The position numbers and the translations under genes were made by a program. 64,000 nucleotides of DNA from Auriscalpium vulgare (taxonomy: Eukaryota > Basidiomycota > Agaricomycetes > Russulales > Auriscalpiaceae). The notes under the pieces were generated by a model that saw only the letters and a program-made list of their open reading frames with translations, made no database searches and had not been told where the DNA came from. Location of the stretch: positions 2,046,001 to 2,110,000 of the forward strand of contig JAHBBC010000005.1 of the NCBI GenBank assembly GCA_019915015.1. The letters are read 5' to 3'. This document shows, in pieces, positions 10,412-21,374 of this stretch (its first letter is position 1; every line of letters begins with the position of its first letter).

Positions 10412-11854
10412 TCATGAAGCTTTCCCCCGTACCCGTCGACGTTTCTTAACCCTGTCTGCCAATGAGGTAGATGAGTCCTCGACCGCAACTTCCGCCATCG
10501 TGACCACCAGGCTTCCTTGGGCCTTGCGTTTCCTGATCGGTACTGGAACAGGAAGCTCGTCATCCTGAGGATATACGGACGAAGGCGGTGCGGTTTTCGA
10601 GGGACTCGGGGATGGCGTAGGCAGCCCGTATGTAGAGAATGACTTCAAGTCCGCCGTAAACAGCACCTGTGTAGACAAATACAATGATTAAGCGACTTTG
10701 CAGGCCAACATATGCTTAAAACGTACGGAATGCGCCCAACCGGCGTAGCTTCCCCATATTTTGGAAAATTTAGCGTTTATTTCGTCGTAAAGCTTCGGAT
10801 TCATGGTCGCTTTGCCAGAAGATCCGCGCATGCCATAGTGCTTTACCGCAATTTGGTAGACATGTGTGTCAACGGGGATAACCTCACTCTGAGGGAAATG
10901 AGAACGGCGAACGGAGGTAATGGCCACGAAGGATGGCGCACCTTGTCCAGGCTCATGAGCAGGATACAATCAGCGACCTTGCGCCCGACACCCATCAGCT
11001 TCAGCAAGTCAGCCCGCGCATCTTCCGTAGACTTTTCGCGCAGAGAATGGAGCCACTGCTCTGCCGCCTCCCTAGTACTGATTAAAGACGTCGCCTTTCC
11101 GTGAGCTTCAACAAGCATGCACGCGGTTTTGTGAATAAAGTCCGCGCGGTAGCCGAAACCCAGCGCGCGGAGTGTCGCCGGCACTGCAGGGTCTGTTAGG
11201 CGTGAAGGAGGAGGAAAGGGGTGGTATGATTCCAGCTGCGGAGGTGGGGAGAGGCGAGAGGGTGTCGGCGGTGTCGAAAGCGTCGGGATGGAGAGAAGTG
11301 CGGGAGAATAATGAGTGCATAAAGAGTTCACCATCTTGGTAATACGGGAGATGTTGTTGTTAGACGAGCAGATGAACCTATGGTCGGTCAGGTTCCTGTG
11401 AATCGAAGAGTGGGCGAGATTCTACGCACGACACGAGGTTCTCCCATGGGTCCTGTCGCAACATGCGAATACCCTCGAAACGCGTCCGCAGCCGCGCAAA
11501 AACTGCATCCTTGTGCGCCCATTCAGCGTAGAGACCTACGAGGTCAACGTCGAGCTGGAAGTAGTCCGTGAGCCACGCGAGGGTCTGCGCGTCGCGTTCT
11601 GCAGCTTCGCTGGACTCTGGCGGGACGTCGTCCACAACCGGGAAGACTGCGCGGTAGAAGAGCGTGTCGGAGGTCTGGCGCAGACAGATGACGCGGTCGC
11701 GCAGGCAGAGACGGTACTCATGGGAGGGCAACGACGTGTCGAGGGGGTGGATGGACCAGCGGAAAGACTGCCCGCATTTGAGGACCGCTGCGAGTGACAG
11801 CTGGGCTATTGGAAGGGATAGCGCGCGATATCCTAGGGGCACAGAGATAGCCAT
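10412..11854 (-). CDS. OGG1: 8-oxoguanine DNA glycosylase/AP lyase
   Basis: Base-excision repair enzyme that removes 8-oxoguanine opposite C, acting in the nucleus and possibly mitochondria. Exon 1 (11854 down to about 11430) encodes the N-terminal OGG domain: AAVLKCGQSFRW and ENLVS. Splicing to 11372 gives S-FICSSNNNISRITKMV, the family hallmark. The helix-hairpin-helix GPD motif LMGVGRKVADCILLMSLDK follows near 10970-11025; the Lys of GVGRK is the expected Schiff-base nucleophile. VIPVDTHVYQIA near 10845-10885 gives the catalytic Asp. A proline/serine-rich stretch precedes the basic tail KKRRRVRGKAS, which could be a nuclear localisation signal, with the stop at 10412. Compared with known OGG1 there is an extra Pro/Ser-rich insert (STPPTPSRLSPPPQLES) near 11230-11290. 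It is divergently arranged with NPR2 across 159 bp. Confidence 0.92.
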
Positions 11855-12013
11855 TGCCAGAGCTAGTCGCTGTGAAGTAGTGGCAACTGATCGTCAGTGA
11901 GGGAGGGACAAGACCGCCGCCGCCGCCCGCAGGCCGCCCGCGACGTTTGCCGCTTGATCCCGACGCACGACCACGCTCCGAACGTCGACCACACCGACGG
12001 TGGCCGACACACC
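11855..12013. promoter_or_regulatory. Divergent promoter region between OGG1 and NPR2
   Basis: The two start codons (11854 minus, 12014 plus) are only 159 bp apart, so the transcription starts and control sites of both genes must share this GC-rich interval. I see no clear TATA box. The assignment as promoter follows from position only. Confidence 0.5.
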
Positions 12014-14199
12014 ATGGCTGCTCAGGGCGATTCCTTTCTACCTCGTCTCCAGTCCGTCTTCTACGCTGTCTTCGACGTCCTACAAGGTCCCAAGATCGCC
12101 TACCAAGTCCCCGAAGGCCTCATCTTGTCAACCTCAGCCGGCACCACCTCATTTTCCTCCTCTCCCATCCCCTCCAGCACACCCAGTTCACAAGCTAGCA
12201 CTGCAAGCTCGCGTGCGTCCAGCATATCGCTCTCTGGGCCCCCTCTTTTTCGCCCCGACTCGCGCACGCAGAAGGTGTCGCCGCAGAAGCGCCCTCTGTC
12301 GGCGAACCGCACGCTCTTCCACTTCGACGACATCTCCAAGTACGTGATCCCGCCAAGCCCGCTATGTGGGCGACTTGTGATGTGCACAACGGACAAGTGC
12401 AAGGTCTCGGGTTTCCCGACAGAGCTGCGCGGCAACTACGAGCGCAACTACTTCCGCTTCAACGTATGCTTTGTCTTCGAGCGCGGTGCAGACTTGAGCT
12501 GCTATGAGCCCATCGTGCGCAAGGTCAACCGTGTTTTCGCGAACTGTGAGGTGCGTTTCCGCCTCGCTGTGTGCAGTCTCGTTGTGACCAATACTGACAT
12601 GCGCAGGATGAGTCCGGCTTCTTGTCCTCGCCTGAGACGTCACCGAAGATATATGCCATTCTTGAGCAGCTTTACGAAGACCTGAACTCATACTCTGAGA
12701 CGTCCATACCCATCGACAACTTCAATTCTATAGAGCTCAAGATCTTTCCTTTCTACCCGAATCCGCCGGCTGTCAAGGACTGGATGGTACCTCTCTCCCT
12801 CATCAGCCTGACCAAGATCGTAGAGCCGAACTGGGACCTTACTATGGCGAAGGTAGGTTCCATGCAGGAAGCTATGCCTGTCATTCGTCTCGCCGCACAG
12901 CACTAAATGTGCGTCCGGGGCGGTTGGGCAACAGGTATGCCAGTACATCGATGGGACGAACCACGTCAGCCGCATCGCGCATCTCGCGAAATGCGATGTC
13001 GAGCTCACACGTCAGGCAATTGCGCACCTTCTGTACGCCCACCCTTGCTCGTCCTGCTCCCTGTCCTGTATTCATAGTGCCTTATGTTCTGTGTAGCTAC
13101 TACCAAGTGATTATGACAATCGATATATTCCAGTACTCAAACATGTACAAGCTACGGAAGAGCATTCAGTGGCTCGCAGATGAGCCAAATGTGAAGGAGG
13201 AGTGTGGCCCGTACATCTCAAAGGAAGGTATGTCGCGTTGAAATAGAACATGAATATACCAAACCCTTGATATCATGCACACGGTAGGTCGCGCAATCCC
13301 GGACTGGCCGAAGCTACTCCACCTCTACTCACGCATGAAGCCGGGGAAAACAGTGTTTGACTGGATGCAGGACCACGACGTGCGCAGCTTAGGTATCGAC
13401 GTGCGCCGCTTCACAAGCTTCGGCGTAATCAAGGTCAATTTCACTACCGTCTTCCAAGCTGTCTCACTGCTGATGCTGCACCGCACACCAGGGCTTCCTC
13501 CGTCGCGTCCACCGCTGGCCCGTCCTTCTCGCCGAGGACACACCACCCGCGCCCGTGCCTGCACCCGCTCCGCAGCCCTCGCCCCGCAAACGCGCGCTCA
13601 GCCTGACGCTCGCCATACCCGCCCCCACTCCCGCCCCGCCCCCACCGCCGTCGCTGCGCGTGCGCCGGCGCGCCTCCGATCTGTCCCCACCCCTCGCCAC
13701 CGTCACCACCAGCACGCACTCGCCCACCGGCACCGTGTCCCCGCCGCCGCGCGCCACAGACTACCTGCACACGCGGGGCCTGCGCACGTCCGCGCCGCAC
13801 CCGCCGCTCGCCCGCTCGCCGCCCGCGCGCGAGGGGCGTCGCTCGACCGTCACCGCGACGTCGCTGTACGAGCTCGCGCAGGCGCTCGCCAGTCCCACCG
13901 CCGGCACGAGCGCGCGCACGTTCGCGACGCTGCCCGCGCGCCCGCGGCCGTCGCGCTCGCCGTCGTCGCCCGCGCTGAAGACACAGGCGAACGCTGCAGG
14001 TGCCGCCCCGCCGGCGGTGCAGCCGCAGCCGCAGCCGTACCCGCATACGCTCCTGCCTTTGCTGGACGGAGAGCATCATACGGACGAACTGTGCACGAGG
14101 TTCGAGGTGGGCTGGCCGACGCTGGAGAAGTGGCTCGCTGCGGCCGGCGGGGGTGCGGGCAGCGGTGATTTTGGGAGAGTCCTGATTTTTTACCGGTGA
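12014..14199 (+). CDS. NPR2: Nitrogen permease regulator 2 (SEACIT/GATOR1 subunit)
   Basis: Subunit of the Npr2-Npr3-Iml1 complex, which restrains TORC1 at the vacuole when amino acids are scarce. Six exons: 12014-12550 carries the longin-like N-terminus (FLPRLQSVFYAVFDVLQGPK, YQVPEG) and the NPR2 core (NRTLFHFDDISKYVIPPSPL, FRFNVCFVFE); 12607-12852 contains IYAILEQLYEDLNSYSE and NSIELKIFP; about 12935-13033 contains HVSRIAHLAKCDVELTRQ; then DIFQYSNMYKL, then WPKLLHLYSRMKPG with SFGVIKGFLRRVHRWPV, and a long last exon to 14199 ending with HHTDELCTRFEVGWPTLEKWL. The protein is about 610-620 residues, longer than yeast or human relatives because of two low-complexity inserts: a Ser-rich one (about residues 45-80) and a roughly 150-residue Pro/Arg/Ser-rich one encoded at about 13540-14010. 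Confidence 0.9.
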
Positions 14200-14266
14200 A
14201 GCATACACTTCGAACAGAAATTATGATTGTATAGCATACTTTTGGAGGAGACGAAGGGGCTGTGCG

Positions 14267-15724
14267 CTATGCCAGGGAGCGATTGGTGTTGACGTAGCCC
14301 GTCCCGTAGCAAGAGTACAAAAGCTGAGCAGGGCCCTCGCTCGACGCATCCACGGGCGTTATCTTGAAGGATGTCGCGAACGCGATCTTGACATCGCGTA
14401 AGAAGTGGATTCTGTGCCCACACAATGTCAATCCGATAGGTCGAGGTTACATGGAAGACACACGTACGTGCGTTCTGTTGGCTCGGCCATCCGAACGCGT
14501 CCGACGTCCTCGCTGCCCAGCACCATCATGAGAAGCACGAGGGTCTGATGTCGTTCATCGACGCAGCCACCGCGCTGAATTTCCCGAAGCAACGCGCGCG
14601 AGGCCTGAATGGCAATGTCTTCGGGCGCGACCCCGGGCTGGGAGACGACCTCGGAACAGTGGATGGCGGAGGTCGTGGACTCGGCGAGGAGGGTCAGAGC
14701 GTACCCCGGTGACCTGCAATGGGATTAGAACGACTCCTTCGTCGCGAGTGTGACAGCACGTACTTGCCACTGTCTTCGCCCTTGTAGACGTCAGAGTATA
14801 GGTAAATGTCAGGGATGTACCGATTCAAGACAGAGCGCGATGCCTCGATCATGCGATTAGAAAATTGAGGGCTCACGCGCACGGCATGTCTGTAACCAAG
14901 ATGCATTGGTATCGTCGGTTGGCATGCAAAGAGACGGGGTACGAACGCTATACCGCGAATGCGCTTAATCTTCCCGGGTTCGACGAAGTTGAGAGTTTTG
15001 ACCTGCTTGACGACAGGGCACAGGAATTGCACTTCGCCACCTCCCAGAGGTGGTGAGCCCCGTTTTTTTATCTGCACATGCACAATGAGAGACGAATATG
15101 GGCCATGTTACAAGACTCACGCGAAGCTCTAATCCGTCGGATATACCGAATACTTCGAGGTGCGGGAGGGTGACCGTGCGAAGAAGATCCGCCTGTTGCA
15201 GAAAATGAGGACCACAGATGATATAGAAGGCAGGAGACGCACGGAGAGATCCTTGTCGTCGGTCGTGATGCCTCGGAGGGTCAGATTGAATGGCTTTTTG
15301 GAGAACGGAGCGAGCATTATCAACGGCTCGAGGAAGTAGCCTATGGAGCGCGAAAGTGGACAGTCGTGCGTGATAGGACCCCCGGCGATGATGCCTGGCT
15401 TGACAAGAATTGCAGTACCTGCAGCAGGGACATTAACGGGACTTCCACTCGAAAACGAGCGTGCTACGCACCGGTGAGAGATATCTCAATCACTGTCCCG
15501 TTCATGACCTTCTCCACCAGTCGGAGGAGGCTGACCTCGTAGTCTGCTGCAGTTAGTCTACGACGAAAGTCAGTCCGGCGCTGCCACATACCTCGTAAAC
15601 CTGGGTTCTTGTCATCTGGGCGGATTTTGTCTATTTTGAGAGCCTTCCCGCTCAGGATGGACAATACAAGTCGATGGCGAAGGTATTGGTGGCCGCTAAA
15701 TTGCAAACCATTGGCCTGCGTCAT
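14267..15724 (-). CDS. RCL1: RNA 3'-terminal phosphate cyclase-like protein, ribosome biogenesis
   Basis: Nucleolar U3 snoRNP-associated protein needed for early pre-rRNA cleavage toward 18S rRNA. It resembles RNA cyclase but the family lacks cyclase activity. The start is at 15724 (MTQANGLQFSGHQYLRHRL); the first exon ends near LSGKALKIDKIRPDDKNPGLR. Later exons contain DYEVSLLRLVEKVMNGTVIE, ITHDCPLSRSIGYFLEPL, APFSKKPFNLTLRGITTDD, LEVFGISDGLELR, the RCL1-type KRGSPPLGGGEVQFLCPVV, PGKIKRIRGIAF, RVSPQFSNRMIEASRS, RYIPDIYLYSD and GGCVDERHQTLVLLMMVLG. It ends GTGYVNTNRSLA at 14267. GGGGEV-type spacing and a ribosome-biogenesis-like C-terminus favour RCL1 over the active cyclase RTCA. It is divergent from the F-box gene at 15915, with 190 bp between starts. 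Confidence 0.9.
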
Positions 15725-15914
15725 GTTCGGGAATCAATGTCGACAGGGGAAGAGGTAAAAGTGCCCAAGCCTGAACTTGAAAGCTAGCGACTCGGAAGGG
15801 CCCCGCTCCGGGCCGGCGCCTGAAGTTAAATAACCTCCTCACACTCTTGCAGCTGTCTTCCACGCAAGGTCGGCAACTGAGACTATCCTTCCAGGACCCA
15901 ATCGCATCTGGTAA

Positions 15915-17663
15915 ATGGTCGGACGCGCAGTGAAGGACTGGCTTCGGTGTCTTCCATTATTTTCGCGGCATCATAGACCTGTACTACCAGCCGCGTCCAG
16001 TCTGCTTCCAGTTCCAGGACACTATCATAGATACCCGGCGCGTCCTTCGAGCGAGAACGAAGTGCTTCAAGAGTCGGACGACGGGCCAACTTCCCTGCAA
16101 CCAACGCTCGAGGAAACTGACGAACAGGCCACGCTACGGCGAGCTCATACCGAACACAATGCCCTGCAGCCCATTTGCCGTCTCCCACCAGAGCTTCTCG
16201 CGATCATCTTTGCCTCCGTCGCCGCCAAAGATGCTCCCCACCGTGGCCATCTTGGATGGATCAACCTTACGTTCACCTGCCAGCACTTTCGGCGTATCGC
16301 GCTCGCGCAGCCCACCATCTGGGCCAACATTGCGCTCACCCTACCATCGGAGTGGCGCGAGCTCATGCTCGTGCGCGCACAGGAGGCCCCGCTCACCATT
16401 GCGCTCTTCGTCCGCGGCAGCCAGGAGGCGTTGCTCACCGTACGGCCAAAGGACTTGGACTTTATATTCTCAAATCTATACCGCACCGACACACTGCGAC
16501 TTCCCGCGTTCTATCCGAACCAGAGCCTCCTCGACGAATTCGTTGGGCACCCAGCACCAATTTTACAGCGCCTTGAGGTCATCGTCCGACGGGCCCCGTT
16601 TCCTCCACACTTTCTCGGTGACGCCGCCCCGCGCCTGCGTCATCTCGCCCTTTCCACGGCGTCGCAGCGCCCATGGGAGATCCCCTTCATGCAGGGCCTG
16701 ACGTCGCTCGAGATGACCTACGAGTACGAAATGGTCAAGATGCCGCCGTTGGGTGAACTTCTCGACGCGTTGGATGGCATACCGCAGCTCACAAAGCTGA
16801 GACTGGACATCTCGAATCCGCCCTTGGCTGCGGAACCGAACCCAGGGGACCGAGGTGTTTTGGTAGCGCGGCAACGGATTGTCACACTTCCGAATCTCAC
16901 CCAGATGTACCTGCGCACGCGCCTCGCCCGCGGTGCTGACCTCCTCCGCCACATCGCCCTCCCCCCCTCCATCCCACTGCACATCATTGTTGACTACTGG
17001 GGCGACCGTGAGCCCGCCGTGTTCGACCACACATTCTCGGCCTACCTCGCTTTGCCGCGCGCGCCCGTCGCCAAGCTCGTCATCGCCCCGCCCCCGTTTG
17101 ATGATGCAGACAACCATTCGTCCGCGGCCGACGTTGCCATCGAAGTTTCCGCCTGGGACGCGAACGCGCCGGACGGCTCTTCACCCGATTTCTTGCTCAC
17201 GCTCAATGTGTTCGGCCTCGAGGTCAGGGCACCCGATGTGTCGTCCGCCGCGTTGCGCGCCTTCGCATCGCCGGATCTGCAGGCGCTCACGATCGCAGAG
17301 GACGGCTGGAGTGAGAATGCCGCGTGGCCGCTGATTGGCAGTGACAACGCCGGCCTGCGCACCCTCGAGGTCAGCGGGGACGCCGCGAATGCGCTTGCCC
17401 GCGTGGTCGCAAGCAACCCCCCTGCGGAGGAGTTCCTGCCTGCGCTCACCACGCTTACGCTGCACAACGTCACAGTAGAGCAGGCGTCGAAGTCGGAAGC
17501 ACACAGATCCACGATGTTTGGGCACCCAAGCTACGTCTGCCTGCTGGACTGGCTTGCGGCGCGAAAGGGAGCGGGGCGGCCCGTCGAGCTGACCATGGAT
17601 GTTGATATCGCGGAAGTCGACCTGAGGCAGTCACGCCGGCATAGTGGCGGCAGTCCGTCATAG
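15915..17663 (+). CDS. F-box-like protein, intact copy 1
   Basis: Single-exon gene for 582 residues. An F-box-like motif lies at about residues 88-140 (ICRLPPELLAIIFASV ... LGWINLTFTCQHFRRIAL ... PTIWANI), the usual Skp1-binding module that places proteins as substrate receptors in SCF ubiquitin ligases. The remainder has leucine-rich, irregular repeats (HLALSTASQRPW, LTSLEMTYEYE, LTKLRLDIS, NLTQMYLRTRLARG, GLRTLEVSG, LTTLTLHNVTVEQ) as expected for target binding. No frameshift is seen. A close paralogue of the same length lies at 35946-37691, and decayed copies lie at 21375-22514 and 31031-32714, so this is an actively duplicating family. The absence of introns contrasts with almost all other genes in the window. 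Target unknown. Confidence 0.85.
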   Translation: MVGRAVKDWLRCLPLFSRHHRPVLPAASSLLPVPGHYHRYPARPSSENEVLQESDDGPTSLQPTLEETDEQATLRRAHTEHNALQPICRLPPELLAIIFASVAAKDAPHRGHLGWINLTFTCQHFRRIALAQPTIWANIALTLPSEWRELMLVRAQEAPLTIALFVRGSQEALLTVRPKDLDFIFSNLYRTDTLRLPAFYPNQSLLDEFVGHPAPILQRLEVIVRRAPFPPHFLGDAAPRLRHLALSTASQRPWEIPFMQGLTSLEMTYEYEMVKMPPLGELLDALDGIPQLTKLRLDISNPPLAAEPNPGDRGVLVARQRIVTLPNLTQMYLRTRLARGADLLRHIALPPSIPLHIIVDYWGDREPAVFDHTFSAYLALPRAPVAKLVIAPPPFDDADNHSSAADVAIEVSAWDANAPDGSSPDFLLTLNVFGLEVRAPDVSSAALRAFASPDLQALTIAEDGWSENAAWPLIGSDNAGLRTLEVSGDAANALARVVASNPPAEEFLPALTTLTLHNVTVEQASKSEAHRSTMFGHPSYVCLLDWLAARKGAGRPVELTMDVDIAEVDLRQSRRHSGGSPS

Positions 17664-17908
17664 GAAACCATAGATCTCGCGCCGCATAGTCGATGCCCGG
17701 AAAGTTAGCTACAGGTTTGAATAGGACTTATTCGGTCAGAGCATCAGGACGCGTTGAATATATCTTTTTTTTTTCATCCGTGATAGCCTGACGGCAAGAG
17801 GCGAGTTGAAGTTATACGGATGGGCAGTTGCCGGCACCCGGGCCGCTGAGCCCACTGAGAGTCAGCAGAACGCGGCCGCGTCGCCACTCAGGCCTGCAAT
17901 CTCCTGCC

Positions 17909-19620
17909 ATGGCCACGCCCGACGTCGCCAGAGTCAACGGATCCAGCCATCGTACCGACTGGCACGACAGGTACTACCATGTTGACCAAGTCCTCGACCG
18001 TCCCGGGCCCAGGACCGATCCCTCTTTCATGGCTGGTGCGGGGTGCGTCCACGCCCCTGCACGTCCTTGCAAGAACATTAGCAGACCATTAACCCCGCTT
18101 CGCAGGTGAAGGAGTTCCTGCGCACGCAATGCAAAATCCTCGTCATCGGCGCTGGCGGTCTCGGCTGCGAGATCCTGGCGAACCTCGCGCTCTCCGGCTT
18201 CAAGGACATTCATGTCATCGACATGGACACCATCGACATCAGCAACCTCAATAGACAGTTCCTATTTAGGTGCGTGGCATGTTCATGAGTGGGGCTCGGT
18301 GTGCTGACGTCGCGTGAAAATAGACCGAAGGACGTGGGGAAGCCGAAAGCTCTCGTCGCGGCAGAGTACATCATGAAGCGCGTGCCAGGCGTCACCGTCA
18401 CCCCGTACGTCTCCATACATTCTGCTCGACGCGTACTCATAGCCACAAGATATTTCGGAAAAATCCAGGACAAGGATGACGACTATTACATGCAGTTCAA
18501 CCTCGTCATCTGCGGGCTCGACTCCGTCGAGGCGCGGCGGTGGATCAACGCGACCCTCGTGAACCTCGTCGATCCGGAGAACCCAGAGAGCCTGAAGCCG
18601 CTCATAGACGGCGGGACTGAAGGTGCGATGCCCGTGCGCATCGCCACGTCCCATGCTTACCGCTTTGCGCAGGCTTCAAGGGGCAGGCGCGCGTAATTCT
18701 CCCGACGGTTACGTCGTGCTACGAGTGCTCGCTCGACATGCTGAACAAGCCCACCGCGTTCCCTATCTGCACAATCGCGAACACGCCACGACTGCCAGAG
18801 CACTGCATCGAGTGGGCGTCTGTGCTCGAGTGGCCGCGTGCGCAGGGAGGTACGCATGTATCTAATGTCCGATCCTTCTGTGGCCTGACAAGCATTCAGA
18901 GAAGAAGATGGATACGGACGACCCGGAACACATACAGTGGCTGTATAATATCGCATCGGCGCGAGCGAAGGAGTTCAAGATAGAGGGCGTGACATGGCAG
19001 CTCACGCAGGGCGTCGTTAAGAACATCATTCCCGCCATCGCCTCCACCAACGCCATCATCGCGGGTATGACTCAATGCGTTTTGCCTCATACTCTCCGTC
19101 GACTCCAAAATCTGATTGTGTCACTAGCATCGTGCTGCAACGAGGCGTTCAAAATCGCGACGAGCTCCGCGGCATATTTGAACAACTATTTCATGCTCAT
19201 CGGCACGGACGGCGTCTACTCGTACACATTCGAGCACGAAAAGCGCGACGACTGCCCTGTGTGCGGTGGGGAGTCGCTAGAGGTGTCCGTTCCCCGTTCA
19301 TGGACCGTCGAGCGCCTCATCGAAATGCTCGTCGAGAAGCAAGACATGTACGTTCCATTCCTCTTTACCCTCCACCCCTGTCTCTGCGCATACAACTTTC
19401 CCGCTGACGCGTTGCTCGCCTGCCTCTCAGACAGATCAAGAAGCCGTCGCTGTCTAGTGGTGCAAAGCACATATACTTCCAGGCGCCGAAGCAGCTCGAG
19501 GAGGTGACACGGCCGAACCTCGAGAAGCCGCTCGTTGACCTCGTGCCGGATGGCGGGGACATCACGGTCACCGCATCATCGCTGCCGTTCAGCTTGTCCT
19601 TGCGCGTGACGTACGTATAG
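17909..19620 (+). CDS. UBA3: NEDD8-activating enzyme E1 catalytic subunit
   Basis: Works with ULA1/APPBP1 to adenylate NEDD8 (Rub1) and pass it as a thioester to UBC12, the step that activates cullin-RING ligases. ATG at 17909 begins [18 protein letters not shown]. After an intron comes the nucleotide-binding motif [20 protein letters not shown] near 18130-18190, then [15 protein letters not shown] (18230-18270), [19 protein letters not shown], and [17 protein letters not shown]. The zinc cysteines include [10 protein letters not shown] and the later CPVCGG. The catalytic cysteine lies in [14 protein letters not shown] near 18785-18815. [19 protein letters not shown] and the C-terminal ubiquitin-fold segment end at the TAG 19618-19620. 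About eight short introns interrupt it; the splice joining the first exon to VKEFLRTQ could not be fixed exactly. Confidence 0.92.
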
Positions 19621-19737
19621 CAGGTCTCGTACTTGGTGAGTAAATAGAGAATGCGATGTATGTTTTGAAGTTGTTGGAAGTACAACCACGCCTGCGCACA
19701 CGTGTCAGACAACACCTCTCGGGGAAAGAGCAGATGC

Positions 19738-21162
19738 TTACAATGAAGTCAGCAGCTCCGCAGTAGATGAGACCATGACTGCCTCCAGCTGACGCGGGAC
19801 TCGGACTGGGAAGGGCACTATATGTAGGATGTGTGATGGAATATTGATGCTGGTCAGAACATACAGACGATCACAAAAACCAGTCAGTGGATGATGCGTC
19901 CTTGCAACCTGCGGCGTCGGCGCAAACGACGGCCGAGATGATGAGGACCCGTCGGTGGGCAAGGCCAACGGGAGAGGGCGGGCGATGAAACATGCAGGTG
20001 TGGACTTGGGAGCCAGAGAGGGCTGCGCGACGAAGGTGTATGAGGCTGTAAGGGGCCTGGTTGATGGTGGATATCCTAAATCCAGTCGACGTTTCGCATT
20101 CGCTATACTAGAAGACGTCAACGTACTGGTAGTCGTTTCGTATACTCTAAAATCTACACCACGATCACGGCAGGCCCTCTTCAGCAAGGTCCGCTGCAAG
20201 CAACGCATCACAGTCACGAGCTGTAAATGCGTCAACGCCCACAGCGCTGGAGCGAACAGCATAACATCCTTCACCTTCTCCCTTGCATCCAACGAGTGTG
20301 CATGGTACCCAACATGTTGCAGGGTCTGCGGGAGCGAGACAGGTTCTGCGGGTAGACAGTTGAAAACTAGGCTCTTCAACCGTGACAGTTGCGTAAGAAT
20401 CTTTGGTGGGGGGATGCTTGCAAGTATCAGCGTGTGTAGCTGCGGGAGCATTTGTAATTCATGTATTGTGCGGCATTGGACGTCTGACCAGGCGGTGTAA
20501 GCCAGCTCAAGTGTACGGAAAGCGGGGAGGCCATTCTCTGGCGCAAAAAATGCGACGTCCGGATCCAATGCATAGCTGAGAGTGAACGACTGCACAGCGG
20601 AAGACAAATGAATCGGCAGTAGAGCCTCGTTGTGAGAGCGCCACGTTCTGATGTCGAGCGATACGAGGCTGGGCCACATTTTCATGATGCGGTTGCAGAT
20701 GGCACGCTCGGATACGCCTACTTGAAGGAACACGGGGCGTAAGGGGATGGCGCGGAGGCGCGGTTCGAGAGAGGACAACCTGTCGTCACACTCGGTGAGG
20801 ATGATGGAATTGGAGATGCCTGCGATGCTCGGGCACAGCTGGAGGAGTTCGATCTCTGGGCCTCTGAGTCGCTGGCGGTGCGCGAGAAGAGGCTAAGATG
20901 GACGGAGTGGACGAGCGTGGCCAGGTGCGGGTTGGCGCGGAGGGGTGCGGAGGAGCAGCGGGATGGTGCGGTGCCACGAATGATCACACCGACTGAGGGG
21001 ACAGGGCGCGCGGCGGAGGAGAAGACGCTGTGCAGTGGGTGTCCAGGAGTGGCAGACGAGCGCACATGCGCAGAGGGAAGAGTAGTCAATGATGTGGGCC
21101 TGGGATGACCTGTAGAGCCATTCGATGGTCATGATCTGTACGTCCAAGGGAACGGTCGCCAT
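19738..21162 (-). pseudogene. F-box/LRR-type gene with two compensating frameshifts
   Basis: A second, unrelated F-box-like gene. The start MATVPLDVQIMTIEWLYRSS at 21162 is followed by SLCACALVCHSWTPTAQRLL, an F-box-like segment. The frame then runs into a stop at 20893. In a neighbouring frame the expected continuation RANPHLATLVHSVHLSLFSR appears (about 20850-20955), and near 20845 the original frame returns with EIELLQLCPSIAGISNSI and runs open to 19738 with leucine-rich segments (LDIRTWRSHNEALLPIHL, LHTLILASIPPP, RLKSLVFNCL). A one-base gain and a one-base loss about 100 bp apart explain this. It is either a true pseudogene or a pair of sequence errors in an otherwise intact gene of about 470 residues. 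Convergent with UBA3. Confidence 0.6.
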
Positions 21163-21374
21163 AAGACGGAAAACGGTAGATAGTGTCGCGGGTCACTGTG
21201 ACGGTCGTAAGTTTTGTACTTTAGTCTTGCCAGTGTATAGTCCGGAGTCCGGGTTGAAGTCACAGCGTACACATATACAAACAAAGCATAGTATACACCT
21301 ACTAGGCCCTACTACTTCCAGTCGAACACTGTCGCCCTTGATTCTTTTATCAATTAAGGCCTTTACTACCTCTA

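Noticed and set aside
13275..14168. 297-codon Arg/Ala-rich ORF overlapping NPR2
   Set aside because: It shares the true NPR2 frame only in the first exon and then runs through an intron into a shadow frame of the Pro-rich insert.
15915..17663. Possibility that the intronless F-box genes are bacterial acquisitions
   Set aside because: The F-box/LRR architecture is eukaryotic, and decayed paralogues in the same window indicate local duplication.
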